Below are positions 49,281 to 57,352 of a stretch of DNA of 64,000 nt, piece after piece. The notes beneath the pieces are model-generated. The model did no database searches. It was not told where the DNA came from and worked only from the letters and a program-made list of their open reading frames with translations. The position numbers were made by a program, and so were the translations under genes. Source of the stretch: CAZPUR01 sp964589815 (GTDB lineage: Bacteria > Patescibacteriota > Microgenomatia > UBA1400); assembly GCA_964589815.1 (NCBI GenBank), contig CAZPUR010000004.1:15036-79035 (forward strand), read 5' to 3'. Numbering within the stretch: position 1 is the stretch's first letter; every line of letters begins with the position of its first letter.

Positions 49281-50044
49281 TTTCAGCGATTGTCTTAACC
49301 AGAAACGAAGAAAAAAATATTGGAAAATGTTTAAAATCAATCCGCCATCTGGCGGATGAAATACTGGTGATCGATGATGGTTCTAATGACAGAACAGTAA
49401 AAATGGCTCGGGATTTGGGAGCTAAAGTTTATCAAAGAAAATTAGACCATGATTTTTCCCAACAGCGTAATTTTGGTTTAAAAAAGGCTAGGGGAAACTG
49501 GATTTTATTTATTGATGCCGATGAAAACGTCACGTCAAAATTGCGTGACGAGATTAAAGATAAAATTTCAAAGAGTAAAGATGTAGAGGGGCTTTATTTA
49601 AAAAGAAAGGATAGGTTTTTAGGGAAGTGGTTGAGATTTGGGGAAATCAGGACAGTTAATCTGGTGAGGCTGGGGAGAAAAGAGGCCGGTTGGTGGCAGC
49701 GGCCGGTACATGAGGTTTGGGAAATTAAGGGCAAAATAGGCAAGCTAAAAAATCCCATTATTCATAATCGCCAAATAACTGTTTCTAATTTTTTAAAAAG
49801 AATTAATCAATATTCTTCGATCAGAGCTGGGGAATTATATCAGCAAAAGGTCAAAACTAATGCTTTTTTGATTCTAGCTTATCCCATAGGCAAATTTTTA
49901 CAAAACTATTTTTTAAGATTGGGATTTTTGGATGGGATAGCTGGTTTAATGATGGCAGTGATGATGAGTTTTCATTCTTTTTCCGTCAGAGCCAAACTTT
50001 ACCTTTTATATAAAAACAGAGGTGTTAAGATTACAACACCTTAG
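49277..50044 (+). CDS. Family 2 glycosyltransferase (WaaE/KdtX-like)
   Basis: 255 residues. Typical: ISAIVLTRNEEKNIGKCLKSI, ADEILVIDDGSNDRTVKMARDLGAKVY, QRNFGLKKARGNWILFIDADENVT with the DXD, and RLGRKEAGWWQRPVHEVWEI. The latter parts match the WaaE/KdtX glucosyltransferase group. Codons for SIRHLADE are written as a palindrome, ATCCGCCATCTGGCGGAT (49340-49357), and VTSKLRD lies in another (CGTCACG...CGTGACG, about 49531-49549). Two small hairpins follow the last codons (about 50023-50066). Confidence 0.88.
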   Translation: MISAIVLTRNEEKNIGKCLKSIRHLADEILVIDDGSNDRTVKMARDLGAKVYQRKLDHDFSQQRNFGLKKARGNWILFIDADENVTSKLRDEIKDKISKSKDVEGLYLKRKDRFLGKWLRFGEIRTVNLVRLGRKEAGWWQRPVHEVWEIKGKIGKLKNPIIHNRQITVSNFLKRINQYSSIRAGELYQQKVKTNAFLILAYPIGKFLQNYFLRLGFLDGIAGLMMAVMMSFHSFSVRAKLYLLYKNRGVKITTP

Positions 50045-50066
50045 AGGTGTTAATCTCTTAACACGT
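50020..50066. repeat. Paired GGTGTTAA hairpins
   Basis: GGTGTTAAGATTACAACACC and GTGTTAATCTCTTAACAC follow each other across the stop codon of the glycosyltransferase. They may end or protect the transcript; there is no U-run. Confidence 0.5.
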
Positions 50067-50083
50067 CTAAGGATTAATATTAG

Positions 50084-51340
50084 ATGGTGAAATTATTTAT
50101 ATTGTTATTATTGATTAGTTTTCCTTTTGGTCAACTGACTCGCCTACCATTTAATAGGGGAGAATGGAATTTTTATTTCCACGACTTAGTTATTATTACC
50201 TTGCTTTTATATTGGTTAGGAAAAAAGTTTTTGCAAAAAGAAAAATTTTACTGGCCTTCATTAACTCAGGCAATTTTAGGTTTTATCATCAGCGCTGGTT
50301 TTTCCTTGCTTTTGGCTTTCCCCTATTTTAAAACCAGTGAATTACTGGTGGCTTCTTTATATCTTTTTCGCTGGGTGGCTTATAGCGGGATTTATTTTGT
50401 TTTATTTGATGCAATTAAGCACAAAGCATTAGTCATCCCCAGCCTCGCCAAGGCGAAGCCGGGGGCGGGTAATTATCAACCATTGATTATTGCCGGTGTT
50501 CTGGTTGCTTTTTTTGGGCTGCTTCAGTATATTTTTATGCCTGATCTTCGGCCCCTGGCCAAATTTGATTGGGACCCACATTATTATCGAGTGGTAGGCA
50601 CTTTTTTAGACCCTGGTTTTACCGGATTGATTTATGTTTTAACTTTAATTTTGATAATAACTCCTCTTTTCCAACTAGGATTGACAAAAAACTGGATATC
50701 CAGAAATTTGTCAACTGGGAGGGGATTAAGGATTTTGGCAGGAGTAATGGTTTATTTAGCTTTGGCGCTCACTTATAGCCGGAGTGCTTATTTGGCCTAT
50801 CTGGTGGCCATGGCTCTGATTGCCTGGTATAAAAAATCAGTTAAGTTCTTTTTGGCGGTTTTGGGGGTTGGTATCATTACCGTTTTATTGCTCCCCCGGC
50901 CTGGCGGAGAAGGGGTGAGATTAGAGAGAAAATCAACTATTCGGGCCAGGATTGATAATTGGCAGCAAAGTTTGGTAATTGGATTTAAAAAGCCACTTTT
51001 TGGCTGGGGTTTTAATACTTATCGTTATGTGCAAAAGAATTTAGGTTTGCTTGATGAAGAGAATTGGCAGAAAAGCCATGCCGCCGCCGGAGCTGATTCA
51101 TCTTTGCTTTTTGTTTGGGCTACCACCGGTTTGATTGGTTTGATTAGTTTTTTATGTTTGGGAATAAAAATCTTTAAGCAAAATAGGAGTTCGATCGTGG
51201 CAGTGAGTAGTTTAGCGGCAGTTTTGATTCACTCTTTTTTTAACAACTCTTTATTCTATGCCTGGGTGATGATTTGGATGTGGATATTACTCGCCATAGG
51301 CTCAAAATCTCAAATAACAAATCACAAATCTCAAACTTAA
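50084..51340 (+). CDS. O-antigen ligase/polymerase-like membrane protein
   Basis: A 418-residue protein with ten or more membrane helices and the Wzy_C-type pattern: VVGTFLDPGFTGLIYVL, the AL(T/S)YSRSAYLAYL helix and, after a long loop (about residues 295-345), FGWGFNTYRY-like LFGWGFNTYRYVQK and HAAAGADSSLLFVWATTGLIGL. Such proteins polymerise or transfer undecaprenol-linked glycans. The loop segment SLAKAKPGAG (about 125) is encoded by a G+C-rich palindrome (50437-50464), and the last residues SKSQITNHKSQT come from the start of a dispersed repeat (51306-51402). Both look like sequence gained by repeat insertion. Follows three glycosyltransferases. Confidence 0.82.
   Translation: MVKLFILLLLISFPFGQLTRLPFNRGEWNFYFHDLVIITLLLYWLGKKFLQKEKFYWPSLTQAILGFIISAGFSLLLAFPYFKTSELLVASLYLFRWVAYSGIYFVLFDAIKHKALVIPSLAKAKPGAGNYQPLIIAGVLVAFFGLLQYIFMPDLRPLAKFDWDPHYYRVVGTFLDPGFTGLIYVLTLILIITPLFQLGLTKNWISRNLSTGRGLRILAGVMVYLALALTYSRSAYLAYLVAMALIAWYKKSVKFFLAVLGVGIITVLLLPRPGGEGVRLERKSTIRARIDNWQQSLVIGFKKPLFGWGFNTYRYVQKNLGLLDEENWQKSHAAAGADSSLLFVWATTGLIGLISFLCLGIKIFKQNRSSIVAVSSLAAVLIHSFFNNSLFYAWVMIWMWILLAIGSKSQITNHKSQT
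50437..50464. repeat. G+C-rich imperfect palindrome in a reading frame
   Basis: CCCCAGCCTCGCC and AGGCGAAGCCGGGG pair with two mismatches inside the ligase-like gene. It lies in a membrane-loop region and stands out from the A+T-rich context. Confidence 0.5.
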
Positions 51341-51402
51341 AATAAAAAACGTTTGAAAATTGAATATTATTTGGAATTTGGTGCTTGAAATTTGGGGTTT
51401 AA
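51306..51402. repeat. A+T-rich inverted-repeat element D
   Basis: The left arm AATCTCAAATAACAAATCAC begins inside the last codons of the ligase-like gene. The right arm is TTATTTGGAATTTGGTGC and TTGAAATTTGGGGTTT. The core is AAAAACGTTTGAAAAT. It has the same layout as elements B and C. Confidence 0.65.
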
Positions 51403-51405
51403 TAA

Positions 51406-52146
51406 TTACGGAGCATAGGAAACAGTGATTTCTTTTTCCGCTTTATTTGCGGCCGGATCAAGAGCGACAAATTTAAGTTGATTATCACCTTCACTCAGTT
51501 CGTAATTGAGAGAAAAATTGCCTTGGCTGTCAACCACGGCTAAACGATTATTAATATAGATGCTTGCCTCTTTGTCAGTCTGACCTTCGATAGTGATTTC
51601 TTTATCCTTGTCAAAAAACTTATCGCCATTCTGGGGGTGAGAAATTTCCAGAGCCGGTGCCTCATTGTCTAAAACAATTACCAGTTCCTCGGAAAAATCA
51701 CTCTGATGGTTTTCTTTATCGATGGCTCTGGCTTTGATTTTGTTTTCACCGTTTTGAAGGGTAATGTTTTTTGCCTCAAACTCGCCTTCATCATCAGTAG
51801 CGACTTCTCTTAATTTTTCTCCATTAAGAATGATTTCTATAGTAGTTTCTCCTTGAGCAAAACCAGCAAGATCAAAGAAGGCACTATTAGTGGCCTCGGG
51901 AAGATAATCAAAAATCGGTGCTTGAAGAGTGACATTATTACTCTCTTTTAAAGGTGCGCTTGATTTTCTTTCGCCAATAAAAACCGCTAGTCTTATTAAA
52001 ATCGGCAGGCCGAAAACTAAAAAGACTAAAAAGAGAACCACGGAAAGAAAACCAAATAAAACCGCTTGTCTGAGATTGCGTTTTTCCTCAAGCTTAGTTA
52101 ATCTGGTTTTTCTTCTTTTGTATCTTCGGGCATAATCCCTAGCCAT
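51406..52146 (-). CDS. Membrane-anchored protein with two Ig-like domains
   Basis: A 246-residue protein: a very basic cytoplasmic N-terminus (residues 1-28), one membrane helix (about 29-54, VLFGFLSVVLFLVFLVFGLPILI) and an outer part of two beta-sandwich domains of the glucodextranase-B/Ig-like type (FAQGETTIEIILNGEKLREVATDDEGEFEAKNITLQNGENKIKARAID, then EGQTDKEASIYINNRLAVVDSQGNFSLNYELSEGDNQLKFVALD). Such domains mediate adhesion or carbohydrate contacts on surface proteins. The gene converges on the glycan gene cluster. No enzymatic domain is present. Confidence 0.78.
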   Translation of the reverse strand: MARDYARRYKRRKTRLTKLEEKRNLRQAVLFGFLSVVLFLVFLVFGLPILIRLAVFIGERKSSAPLKESNNVTLQAPIFDYLPEATNSAFFDLAGFAQGETTIEIILNGEKLREVATDDEGEFEAKNITLQNGENKIKARAIDKENHQSDFSEELVIVLDNEAPALEISHPQNGDKFFDKDKEITIEGQTDKEASIYINNRLAVVDSQGNFSLNYELSEGDNQLKFVALDPAANKAEKEITVSYAP

Positions 52147-52304
52147 ATGGATATTTTAATTTTATTAATCTCTAAAATCAAGAATAGCAGATATTAAGAA
52201 GGAAGTAAGTTGATTTATTAAGATGAATTATAGTGGGGGCGGGAAAAGAAGCCAAACAAGAAAAACTTAATCTTTGGTTTCACTAATTTTTTAGGCTAAT
52301 TTTA

Positions 52305-52550
52305 TTAAAAAAAGCTTTTTTTAATAAAAGCTTGAAAATCAGAACGAAGTCTATATCTTGGTTCTTCCCATCCTTTATAACGATCAGGCCTCTTTTCTCT
52401 ATTCTGTTCGTATTCTTCAATTTCCCTACCTAATCTGAGATATTCTCTTTCTTCAGCTGTCATTTTTGTCTTTAAACTTAATCTTTCTCTTAACTGTTCA
52501 TCTCTTAATTCAGTGATAGGAGTAAGTAAAATTGCTCGGGGGGTTTTCAT
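52305..52550 (-). CDS. Small charged protein, unknown
   Basis: An 81-residue, highly charged protein that I do not recognise. A Glu/Arg-rich helix (about residues 14-60, KMTAEEREYLRLGREIEEYEQNREKRP) fills most of it. The five-base distance from the preceding 78-residue gene suggests one transcript. Codon use resembles the neighbours. The 158 bases between its stop side and the Ig-like gene hold nothing clear. Confidence 0.5.
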   Translation of the reverse strand: MKTPRAILLTPITELRDEQLRERLSLKTKMTAEEREYLRLGREIEEYEQNREKRPDRYKGWEEPRYRLRSDFQAFIKKSFF

Positions 52551-52555
52551 TTGTG

Positions 52556-52792
52556 TTAATCTTTCTTTTTTTCTTCAATTAGGGTAATTTCTTGTAACAC
52601 GCCAAAGTCAGAAAGCCCCTGCATTCCTTGTTCTAAATCAAAGCCTCCATCTTTATCTTGAGCCATGTCTTCTATATAATCTCTAGCTTGAGAGAAACCT
52701 TGGCTGTGAAAAAGAGAAATGGCTAGCTTTTTGGCATCATCGGATACTTTGTCCCAAATATCACCTGGAGCTAATTGTTCTACTTCATTCAC
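52556..52792 (-). CDS. Small acidic protein, unknown
   Basis: A 78-residue acidic protein that I do not recognise. It is predicted to be helical (NEVEQLAPGDIWDKVSDDAKKLAISLFHSQGFSQARDYI). It shares a transcript with the gene after it and perhaps with the membrane protein before it. No motif for nucleic acid binding or catalysis is seen. Confidence 0.5.
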   Translation of the reverse strand: MNEVEQLAPGDIWDKVSDDAKKLAISLFHSQGFSQARDYIEDMAQDKDGGFDLEQGMQGLSDFGVLQEITLIEEKKKD

Positions 52793-52823
52793 AATGTTTA
52801 TATTTTACAATATTTTGCAAATT

Positions 52824-53153
52824 TTACTTAGCCTTTTTCAACAACTCCCCAAACCCACTTTTTTTCTTTTCTTCTTTTTCTTTTGGTTCAAATTTATCTT
52901 TAAGAACAATTTTCATTAAACCTTCTAGGAAATCACTTCCAGCATAGCCGCCGATTAAGGCTAGTCTGGTATCATCCAGGAAAAAGCTGGCGGTTATCAT
53001 ACCCAGAATGGCAGCAATAATTACAGACACAGTGAACCAGAGCCAATTGATTTCCACATTTTTCTTGGTAACCAATGATTTGGCAATTCCCAGTATTCCT
53101 CTTAAAATCCCCCCTAGGGCACCAGCTAAAAGAATAAGAACTATTTTAGACAT
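52824..53153 (-). CDS. Small membrane protein, unknown
   Basis: A 109-residue protein with hydrophobic helices at about residues 3-24 (KIVLILLAGALGGILRGILGIA), 38-60 and perhaps 65-80 (ALIGGYAGSDFLEGLMKI). A Lys/Glu-rich cytoplasmic tail follows. Glycine-rich helices recall small holin-like or channel-like proteins, but no family is recognised. A typical AAAGGAGA ribosome site lies upstream. First of three minus-strand small genes. Confidence 0.6.
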   Translation of the reverse strand: MSKIVLILLAGALGGILRGILGIAKSLVTKKNVEINWLWFTVSVIIAAILGMITASFFLDDTRLALIGGYAGSDFLEGLMKIVLKDKFEPKEKEEKKKSGFGELLKKAK

Positions 53154-53241
53154 TTTATTAATCTCCTTTCTTAATTCATAATACCATTTCCGGCCTTAAA
53201 TTTATATCCTTCTAGTGGTAAAATTAGATTAATTTAAAATT

Positions 53242-53310
53242 ATGAAAATCTATACTAAAACTGGGGCCAAAGAAAAAGTTGAAGAAATTATTGAAAAAGG
53301 GAATATTTAA
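53242..53310 (+). CDS. Very small ORF (22 codons), doubtful
   Basis: MKIYTKTGAKEKVEEIIEKGNI follows a TAGTGGTAAAATTAG -10-like box by about 20 bases. MKIYTKTG is also how cobalamin adenosyltransferases begin, so this could be a remnant or chance. It lies directly before the next gene and may only be its leader. Confidence 0.2.
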   Translation: MKIYTKTGAKEKVEEIIEKGNI

Positions 53311-53312
53311 AA

Positions 53313-53936
53313 ATGGAAAATACAGATTCTTTAACTCAATTTTTTTATAACATTGTTCCTGGAATTTTATTTATTAAAGGATTAGAGTTATTGACAGGTT
53401 ATCACTTAACTAGTTTTTTACATATTCGGAGACAAGAGGGACTAATTATAATTTTTTATTTATCTTTTGGATTATTTGTTGGTTTTATTTTTCAAGGGTT
53501 TACCAAGATTATTAGGAATAATTTTTGTTTAGACAGAAAGGTCTTTGAGATCATCAAAAATAAAAAAAATAATATTTCTCTTTTTGAGAATGCAGAAAAA
53601 CTATTAAAGAAAAAGAAATTATTAGGGAGCGATGAGAATACGGAAACGGTTTTTTATTTAATACACAATTATCTTTTAGCGAAAGGCCTTGATAGTCAGG
53701 GAACTTTTTTCGCCGATAGAGTAGCTTTTTGGTCAAACATATTTTTTACATCTTTTTTCCTAGTTTTAATTAAATTATATTATCAGAGGCTACGATTAGA
53801 CTTTACATTCATATTTCTTTTATTATTATTGTTTTATTCCTGGAAGCTTTTTAAAAGATATCTTGAAAATAAATACGATACAGTTTTAAAAACATTTGTG
53901 ATGGTTAAAGAAATAGAGAAGAAGGATAATAAATGA
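53313..53936 (+). CDS. Membrane protein, unknown
   Basis: A 207-residue protein with about four membrane helices: near residues 8-28, 42-65, 137-157 and 162-180. A charged cytoplasmic stretch lies between (70-125). No family is recognised. Its end overlaps the following hydrolase gene by four bases, so the two are co-translated. Lower G+C content and many Phe and Ile residues are normal for its membrane role. Confidence 0.6.
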   Translation: MENTDSLTQFFYNIVPGILFIKGLELLTGYHLTSFLHIRRQEGLIIIFYLSFGLFVGFIFQGFTKIIRNNFCLDRKVFEIIKNKKNNISLFENAEKLLKKKKLLGSDENTETVFYLIHNYLLAKGLDSQGTFFADRVAFWSNIFFTSFFLVLIKLYYQRLRLDFTFIFLLLLLFYSWKLFKRYLENKYDTVLKTFVMVKEIEKKDNK

Positions 53937-54673
53937 ACAAATACCGCCAAATTATTTTTAAGGTTGATGGCCAAAAAATAAAAGGCACTTTAATTTTCCC
54001 TTCAAAACTCAAAGCTAAAAATCCTGGTGTTCTTTTTATTCATGGTTGGGAAAGCAATAAAACAGGATATATTCCTCGAGCCCAAACAGTAGCGGCGAAT
54101 GGAGCTATTTGCTTAATTTTTGACATGCGAGGACATGGAAATAGTGGGAGCAAGCTTGCCAATTTATCGAGAAAAGATCATTTAAAAGACGCGATGACTG
54201 CCTATGATTTTTTACTTTCTCAACCTAAGGTAGATAAAAATAAAATTGGTGTCGTTGGTTCAAGTTATGGCGGATATTTAAGTGCGATTTTAGCTTCAAA
54301 GAGAAATCTCAAATGGGTAGTTTTACGAGCGCCAGCCTTATATAAAGATGATACTTTTAACCTTCCTTCTTGGAAAGTAATGAATAAAGATAAATATAAA
54401 AGAGCAAAGAAATATAAGAAGGAAAAAATCGATTTTAATAATTTAGCCTTACAATCCTTGCATAAATTCAGAGGGGATATTCTTCTTCTTAAATCAGAAA
54501 AAGACGAAATTATTCCTGAACATTATACTAGAAACTATATTAAAACCATTAATCCCAAAGCTAATTTTGATCTTAAAATTATTAAAGATGCCGATCACAG
54601 TTTATCTCAAAATAAATGGAAACAAGAGTTTATAAAAATTCTAGAAAGCTGGTCCGCTGAGAAATTAAAATAA
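53933..54673 (+). CDS. Alpha/beta hydrolase (dienelactone/prolyl-oligopeptidase-like)
   Basis: A 246-residue serine hydrolase. VLFIHGWESNKTGY (about residues 33-46), FDMRGHGNSGS, the nucleophile elbow G109-S-S111-Y-G-G114, LKSEKDEIIPEHY for the acid (about 190) and KDADHSLSQ for the His (about 220). It resembles esterases or acyl-peptide hydrolases of the BAAT/DLH group. No signal peptide is present, so it is cytoplasmic. It is coupled to the membrane protein upstream. The substrate is unknown. Confidence 0.8.
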   Translation: MNKYRQIIFKVDGQKIKGTLIFPSKLKAKNPGVLFIHGWESNKTGYIPRAQTVAANGAICLIFDMRGHGNSGSKLANLSRKDHLKDAMTAYDFLLSQPKVDKNKIGVVGSSYGGYLSAILASKRNLKWVVLRAPALYKDDTFNLPSWKVMNKDKYKRAKKYKKEKIDFNNLALQSLHKFRGDILLLKSEKDEIIPEHYTRNYIKTINPKANFDLKIIKDADHSLSQNKWKQEFIKILESWSAEKLK

Positions 54674-54817
54674 CCTTGACTTTAAATCCAATACCTAAAT
54701 CTGACCCGGATTGTAAATATTGCGAGCATAGAAGATTGATTAAAAAATTTGAATTTTAGAAGATTTGAGGTAAAATAAAAACTCACCAGAAAAAAATTAT
54801 TATAATGAGGCATTTAA

Positions 54818-55036
54818 ATGGATGAAAGAGAAGCGGAAAGATTTTTAGATCCAAGCTTTCGAAGACAAGAAGCTTTTAATGGTCTCAGATTGATGGCTGC
54901 GTTTTTAGGCCAGGAAGTTGCCGAAGAAGATGGCAAAACTTGCTTTATTTTGCTTCCTTCAGAAATTAAAACCGCCATTAATGCCGGCTGTGAAACTGCA
55001 GGAGATTTATTATTAAATGCCACCAGAAAATCCTGA
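54818..55036 (+). CDS. Small protein, unknown
   Basis: A 72-residue protein that I do not recognise. It looks alpha/beta: FNGLRLMAAFLGQEVAEEDGKTCFILLPSEIKTAINAG. Its last 20 bases overlap the start of the next gene, so they form a pair. Promoter words GGTAAAATA (about 54770) and TTATAAT-like (about 54800) precede it. Both are absent from the well-known families I can recall. Confidence 0.5.
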   Translation: MDEREAERFLDPSFRRQEAFNGLRLMAAFLGQEVAEEDGKTCFILLPSEIKTAINAGCETAGDLLLNATRKS

Positions 55037-55541
55037 ATTTTTACCAGTTCATAATTTATTAGACCGCACTGCGGAAGAACTACCGGTGACTGAATTTCCG
55101 ATTAGACTAATTGCCGGGCAAGAATTGGCAGGAGCCAGTCCTTTGGACATTACCAGGGAAGGTTATATATTTAAGTTCTGGTATGTAAAAGATGATAAAC
55201 CAGAGAATATGGACATAACCCAAATTGACGGATTTTCTGTAGTTTATGGAGATGAGGATTCCGGTGAATATATAAACCAACCCTTAATACTATTTTCTTA
55301 TTTGCTTCCTGGTAAAAATAAATATGAAATTCGACGAGGCCGTCCATTAGGAATATTTTATGGAGTTCATCCAAATCATATTCAATATGAAGAAAAACCG
55401 GATTTTTACCTTGTCACAGAAGATGCTAAATATGCTGATAAACCCAGAGAAGAACGGATCAGAAGTTTTCCCCTTTGGAGAATCAAAGGGGTAATGGGCG
55501 ACCCGGAACAACTACAAGAAGAGTTTATGCCCGCGCTTTAA
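55017..55541 (+). CDS. Hypothetical protein
   Basis: A 174-residue soluble, acidic protein without recognised family. The segment GYIFKFWYVKDDKPENMDITQIDGFSVVYGDEDSGEYINQPLILFSYLLPGKNKYEIRRG looks beta-rich. It is the second gene of a run of three small genes (54818-55940) in the same direction, all unknown and all acidic. Confidence 0.55.
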   Translation: MPPENPEFLPVHNLLDRTAEELPVTEFPIRLIAGQELAGASPLDITREGYIFKFWYVKDDKPENMDITQIDGFSVVYGDEDSGEYINQPLILFSYLLPGKNKYEIRRGRPLGIFYGVHPNHIQYEEKPDFYLVTEDAKYADKPREERIRSFPLWRIKGVMGDPEQLQEEFMPAL

Positions 55542-55574
55542 GGATGAAGTTTCTTATGCTAATAGAGTAATTTT

Positions 55575-55940
55575 ATGAGTAATTCAGAAAAAAAATCATT
55601 AGATCTTAGTTTATATCGTCCCAAAGCCTTAGGTGAGTCAGAGTTTATTCCTGGGGTGGCTATGCCCGAAAGGAATTTTGCTGAAAATGAATACGGGAAG
55701 TGGGTTGGTTCAACCACAGAAGCAGGGGTAATTTTAGTTAATATTGTTCATCGAGACTATCCAGATGCAGTATGCCAAGTGCAGCTTATTCCAGGAGAAG
55801 ACGGTGGTAGAATAGACACTTTTTTTCAACATCTAAGTCCTAGCGAAAACTATATTCCTGATCATGTAGCAGAAGAAATGTTTCTTAAGGATGCTCTCCC
55901 GCAAATTCTGCAATCTTTTAACCAAAAGCCTCTACAATAA
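55575..55940 (+). CDS. Hypothetical protein
   Basis: A 121-residue acidic protein with no recognised family. EYGKWVGSTTEAGVILVNIVHRDYPDAVCQVQLIPGEDGGRIDTFFQHL could be a beta domain; the C-terminus is helical. It is the third of the small gene run, ending 57 bases before the second scaffold gap. Confidence 0.5.
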   Translation: MSNSEKKSLDLSLYRPKALGESEFIPGVAMPERNFAENEYGKWVGSTTEAGVILVNIVHRDYPDAVCQVQLIPGEDGGRIDTFFQHLSPSENYIPDHVAEEMFLKDALPQILQSFNQKPLQ

Positions 55941-55997
55941 TAAAAATAAATCTTCCTAAGGCGAAAATTTCAGTTTAAACTTGAGTTAATGTTCCAG

Positions 55998-56097
55998 NNN
56001 NNNNNNNNNNNNNNNNNNNNNNNNNNNNNNNNNNNNNNNNNNNNNNNNNNNNNNNNNNNNNNNNNNNNNNNNNNNNNNNNNNNNNNNNNNNNNNNNN
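55998..56097. other. Scaffold gap of 100 N
   Basis: Exactly 100 unknown bases. The gene at 56098 (minus) is cut by it and the adjacency of the flanks is not certain. Confidence 0.98.
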
Positions 56098-56306
56098 GTG
56101 CCTTCGTAAACACCAGGATTAATTACCCAATTTAAAGAAACTAACTCAACAGCTACATGCGAAGCGTTAAGCGGTGTTTGAGTTTCGTCTTCTCTATTAA
56201 TAATCCTTGGTTGAGCATCATGAAAAGCTAAATCAATTTGCTTGGCAAGATTTGCCATTAATTTTTGGGCCGGAACAACCTTTTCTAATTCCTGAGTTTC
56301 TCCCAT
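56098..56306 (-). CDS. Hypothetical protein, 3' end missing
   Basis: The first 69 residues of a protein read MGETQELEKVVPAQKLMANLAKQIDLAFHDAQPRIINREDE and end in WVINPGVYEG at the gap. A strong ribosome site (TAGGAGGC) lies before ATG 56306. It is helical at first, then mixed. No family is recognised and the rest is unknown. Confidence 0.5.
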
Positions 56307-56453
56307 AAAGCCTCCTATTAATTATTTATATTGTTAACTAGATTATAGCAATCAATGAGGTAATTATAAATAAGGTTTTATTTAGGATAAATTAAATCTT
56401 GCCAGCCTAGGTTAGTTGATGAGGAGTAATATTTTTAATAAAATAGTCTTGAT

Positions 56454-56891
56454 ATGAAAAAAGGGGTTGATTATATTGGCGTTTCTGTAGGAGCAATGAT
56501 TCTAAATAATAAAGGGGAGGTGTTTTTAACTAAGAGAGGAAAAAAAGCAAAAAATGAACGCGGCTGTTGGGAAAATCCTGGCGGCGGGGTAAATTTTGGA
56601 GAAACTTTAGAACAAGCAGTTAAGAGAGAAATTAAAGAGGAATATGGTGTAGAAATAGAGCTTTTGGAACAATTTCCAGCGCAAAATCACTTAATTCCTA
56701 AAGAGAAACAACATTGGGTGGCAACTACTTTTTTAGCCAAGATCAAAAAGAATCAAAAACCTAAAATCTTAGAACCGGACAAATGTGATGCTATTGGTTG
56801 GTTTTCTTTAAATAAGTTACCCCAACCGCTTTCGATTATTACCAATTTAGATATAAAATATTATAAGAAGAGATTAAAAAATAAAGATTAA
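56454..56891 (+). CDS. Nudix hydrolase
   Basis: A 145-residue Nudix enzyme that would cleave a nucleoside-diphosphate-linked compound. The Nudix box is complete: GGGVNFGETLEQAVKREIKEEYGVEIE (about residues 42-68), the GX5EX7REUXEEXGU pattern with REIKEE as metal site. VGAMILNNKGEVFLTKRG is the first strand pair. The exact substrate (e.g. an oxidised nucleotide or a sugar nucleotide) cannot be read. It begins a run with the deaminase and the EamA gene. Confidence 0.9.
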   Translation: MKKGVDYIGVSVGAMILNNKGEVFLTKRGKKAKNERGCWENPGGGVNFGETLEQAVKREIKEEYGVEIELLEQFPAQNHLIPKEKQHWVATTFLAKIKKNQKPKILEPDKCDAIGWFSLNKLPQPLSIITNLDIKYYKKRLKNKD

Positions 56892-56909
56892 AATTTTATT
56901 TAAGAATCT

Positions 56910-57344
56910 ATGGAAAAAGAAAAAAAGTTTATGCGGGAAGCAATAAAAGAGGCTAAGTTTGCCTTATTAGAAGGCTGCAGTCCTTTTGGCAGTGTTTTAG
57001 TAAAAGATGGTAAAGTTGAATTTCGAGCCCATAATACTACAACAAAAGACAATGATCCCACCGCCCATGCTGAGACTTCTGTAATTAGAAAGGCTTGTAA
57101 AAAATTAAAAAGCAAAACGCTAAAAGGATACACTCTTTATACTACGGCTGAACCTTGTGCCATGTGCATGACAGCTTCTGTTTTTGCCGAGATAGATAAA
57201 ATCGTATATGGTGTTCCAGTAATTGATTTCTTAAGAATCAACAAAGAACGTAGTTTACGGATGACGCCTCAAGCCTGGAAAAGAATTAAAATAAAAGGTG
57301 GATTTCTTAAAAGAGAATGTTCTGAACTTTATTCTGGATTCTGA
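56910..57344 (+). CDS. Cytidine/guanine-deaminase-like zinc protein
   Basis: A 144-residue member of the CMP/dCMP/guanine deaminase superfamily. The zinc ligands and proton shuttle are HAETSVIRKA (His-Ala-Glu, about residues 53-55) and PCAMCMT (about 86-92). LLEGCSPFGSVLVKDGKVEFRAHNTTT is the substrate-side strand. The C-terminal part resembles guanine deaminase (GuaD) rather than TadA, but the true substrate is an inference. It follows the Nudix gene by 18 bases and precedes EamA by eight. Confidence 0.85.
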   Translation: MEKEKKFMREAIKEAKFALLEGCSPFGSVLVKDGKVEFRAHNTTTKDNDPTAHAETSVIRKACKKLKSKTLKGYTLYTTAEPCAMCMTASVFAEIDKIVYGVPVIDFLRINKERSLRMTPQAWKRIKIKGGFLKRECSELYSGF

Positions 57345-57352
57345 TTAAAAAA

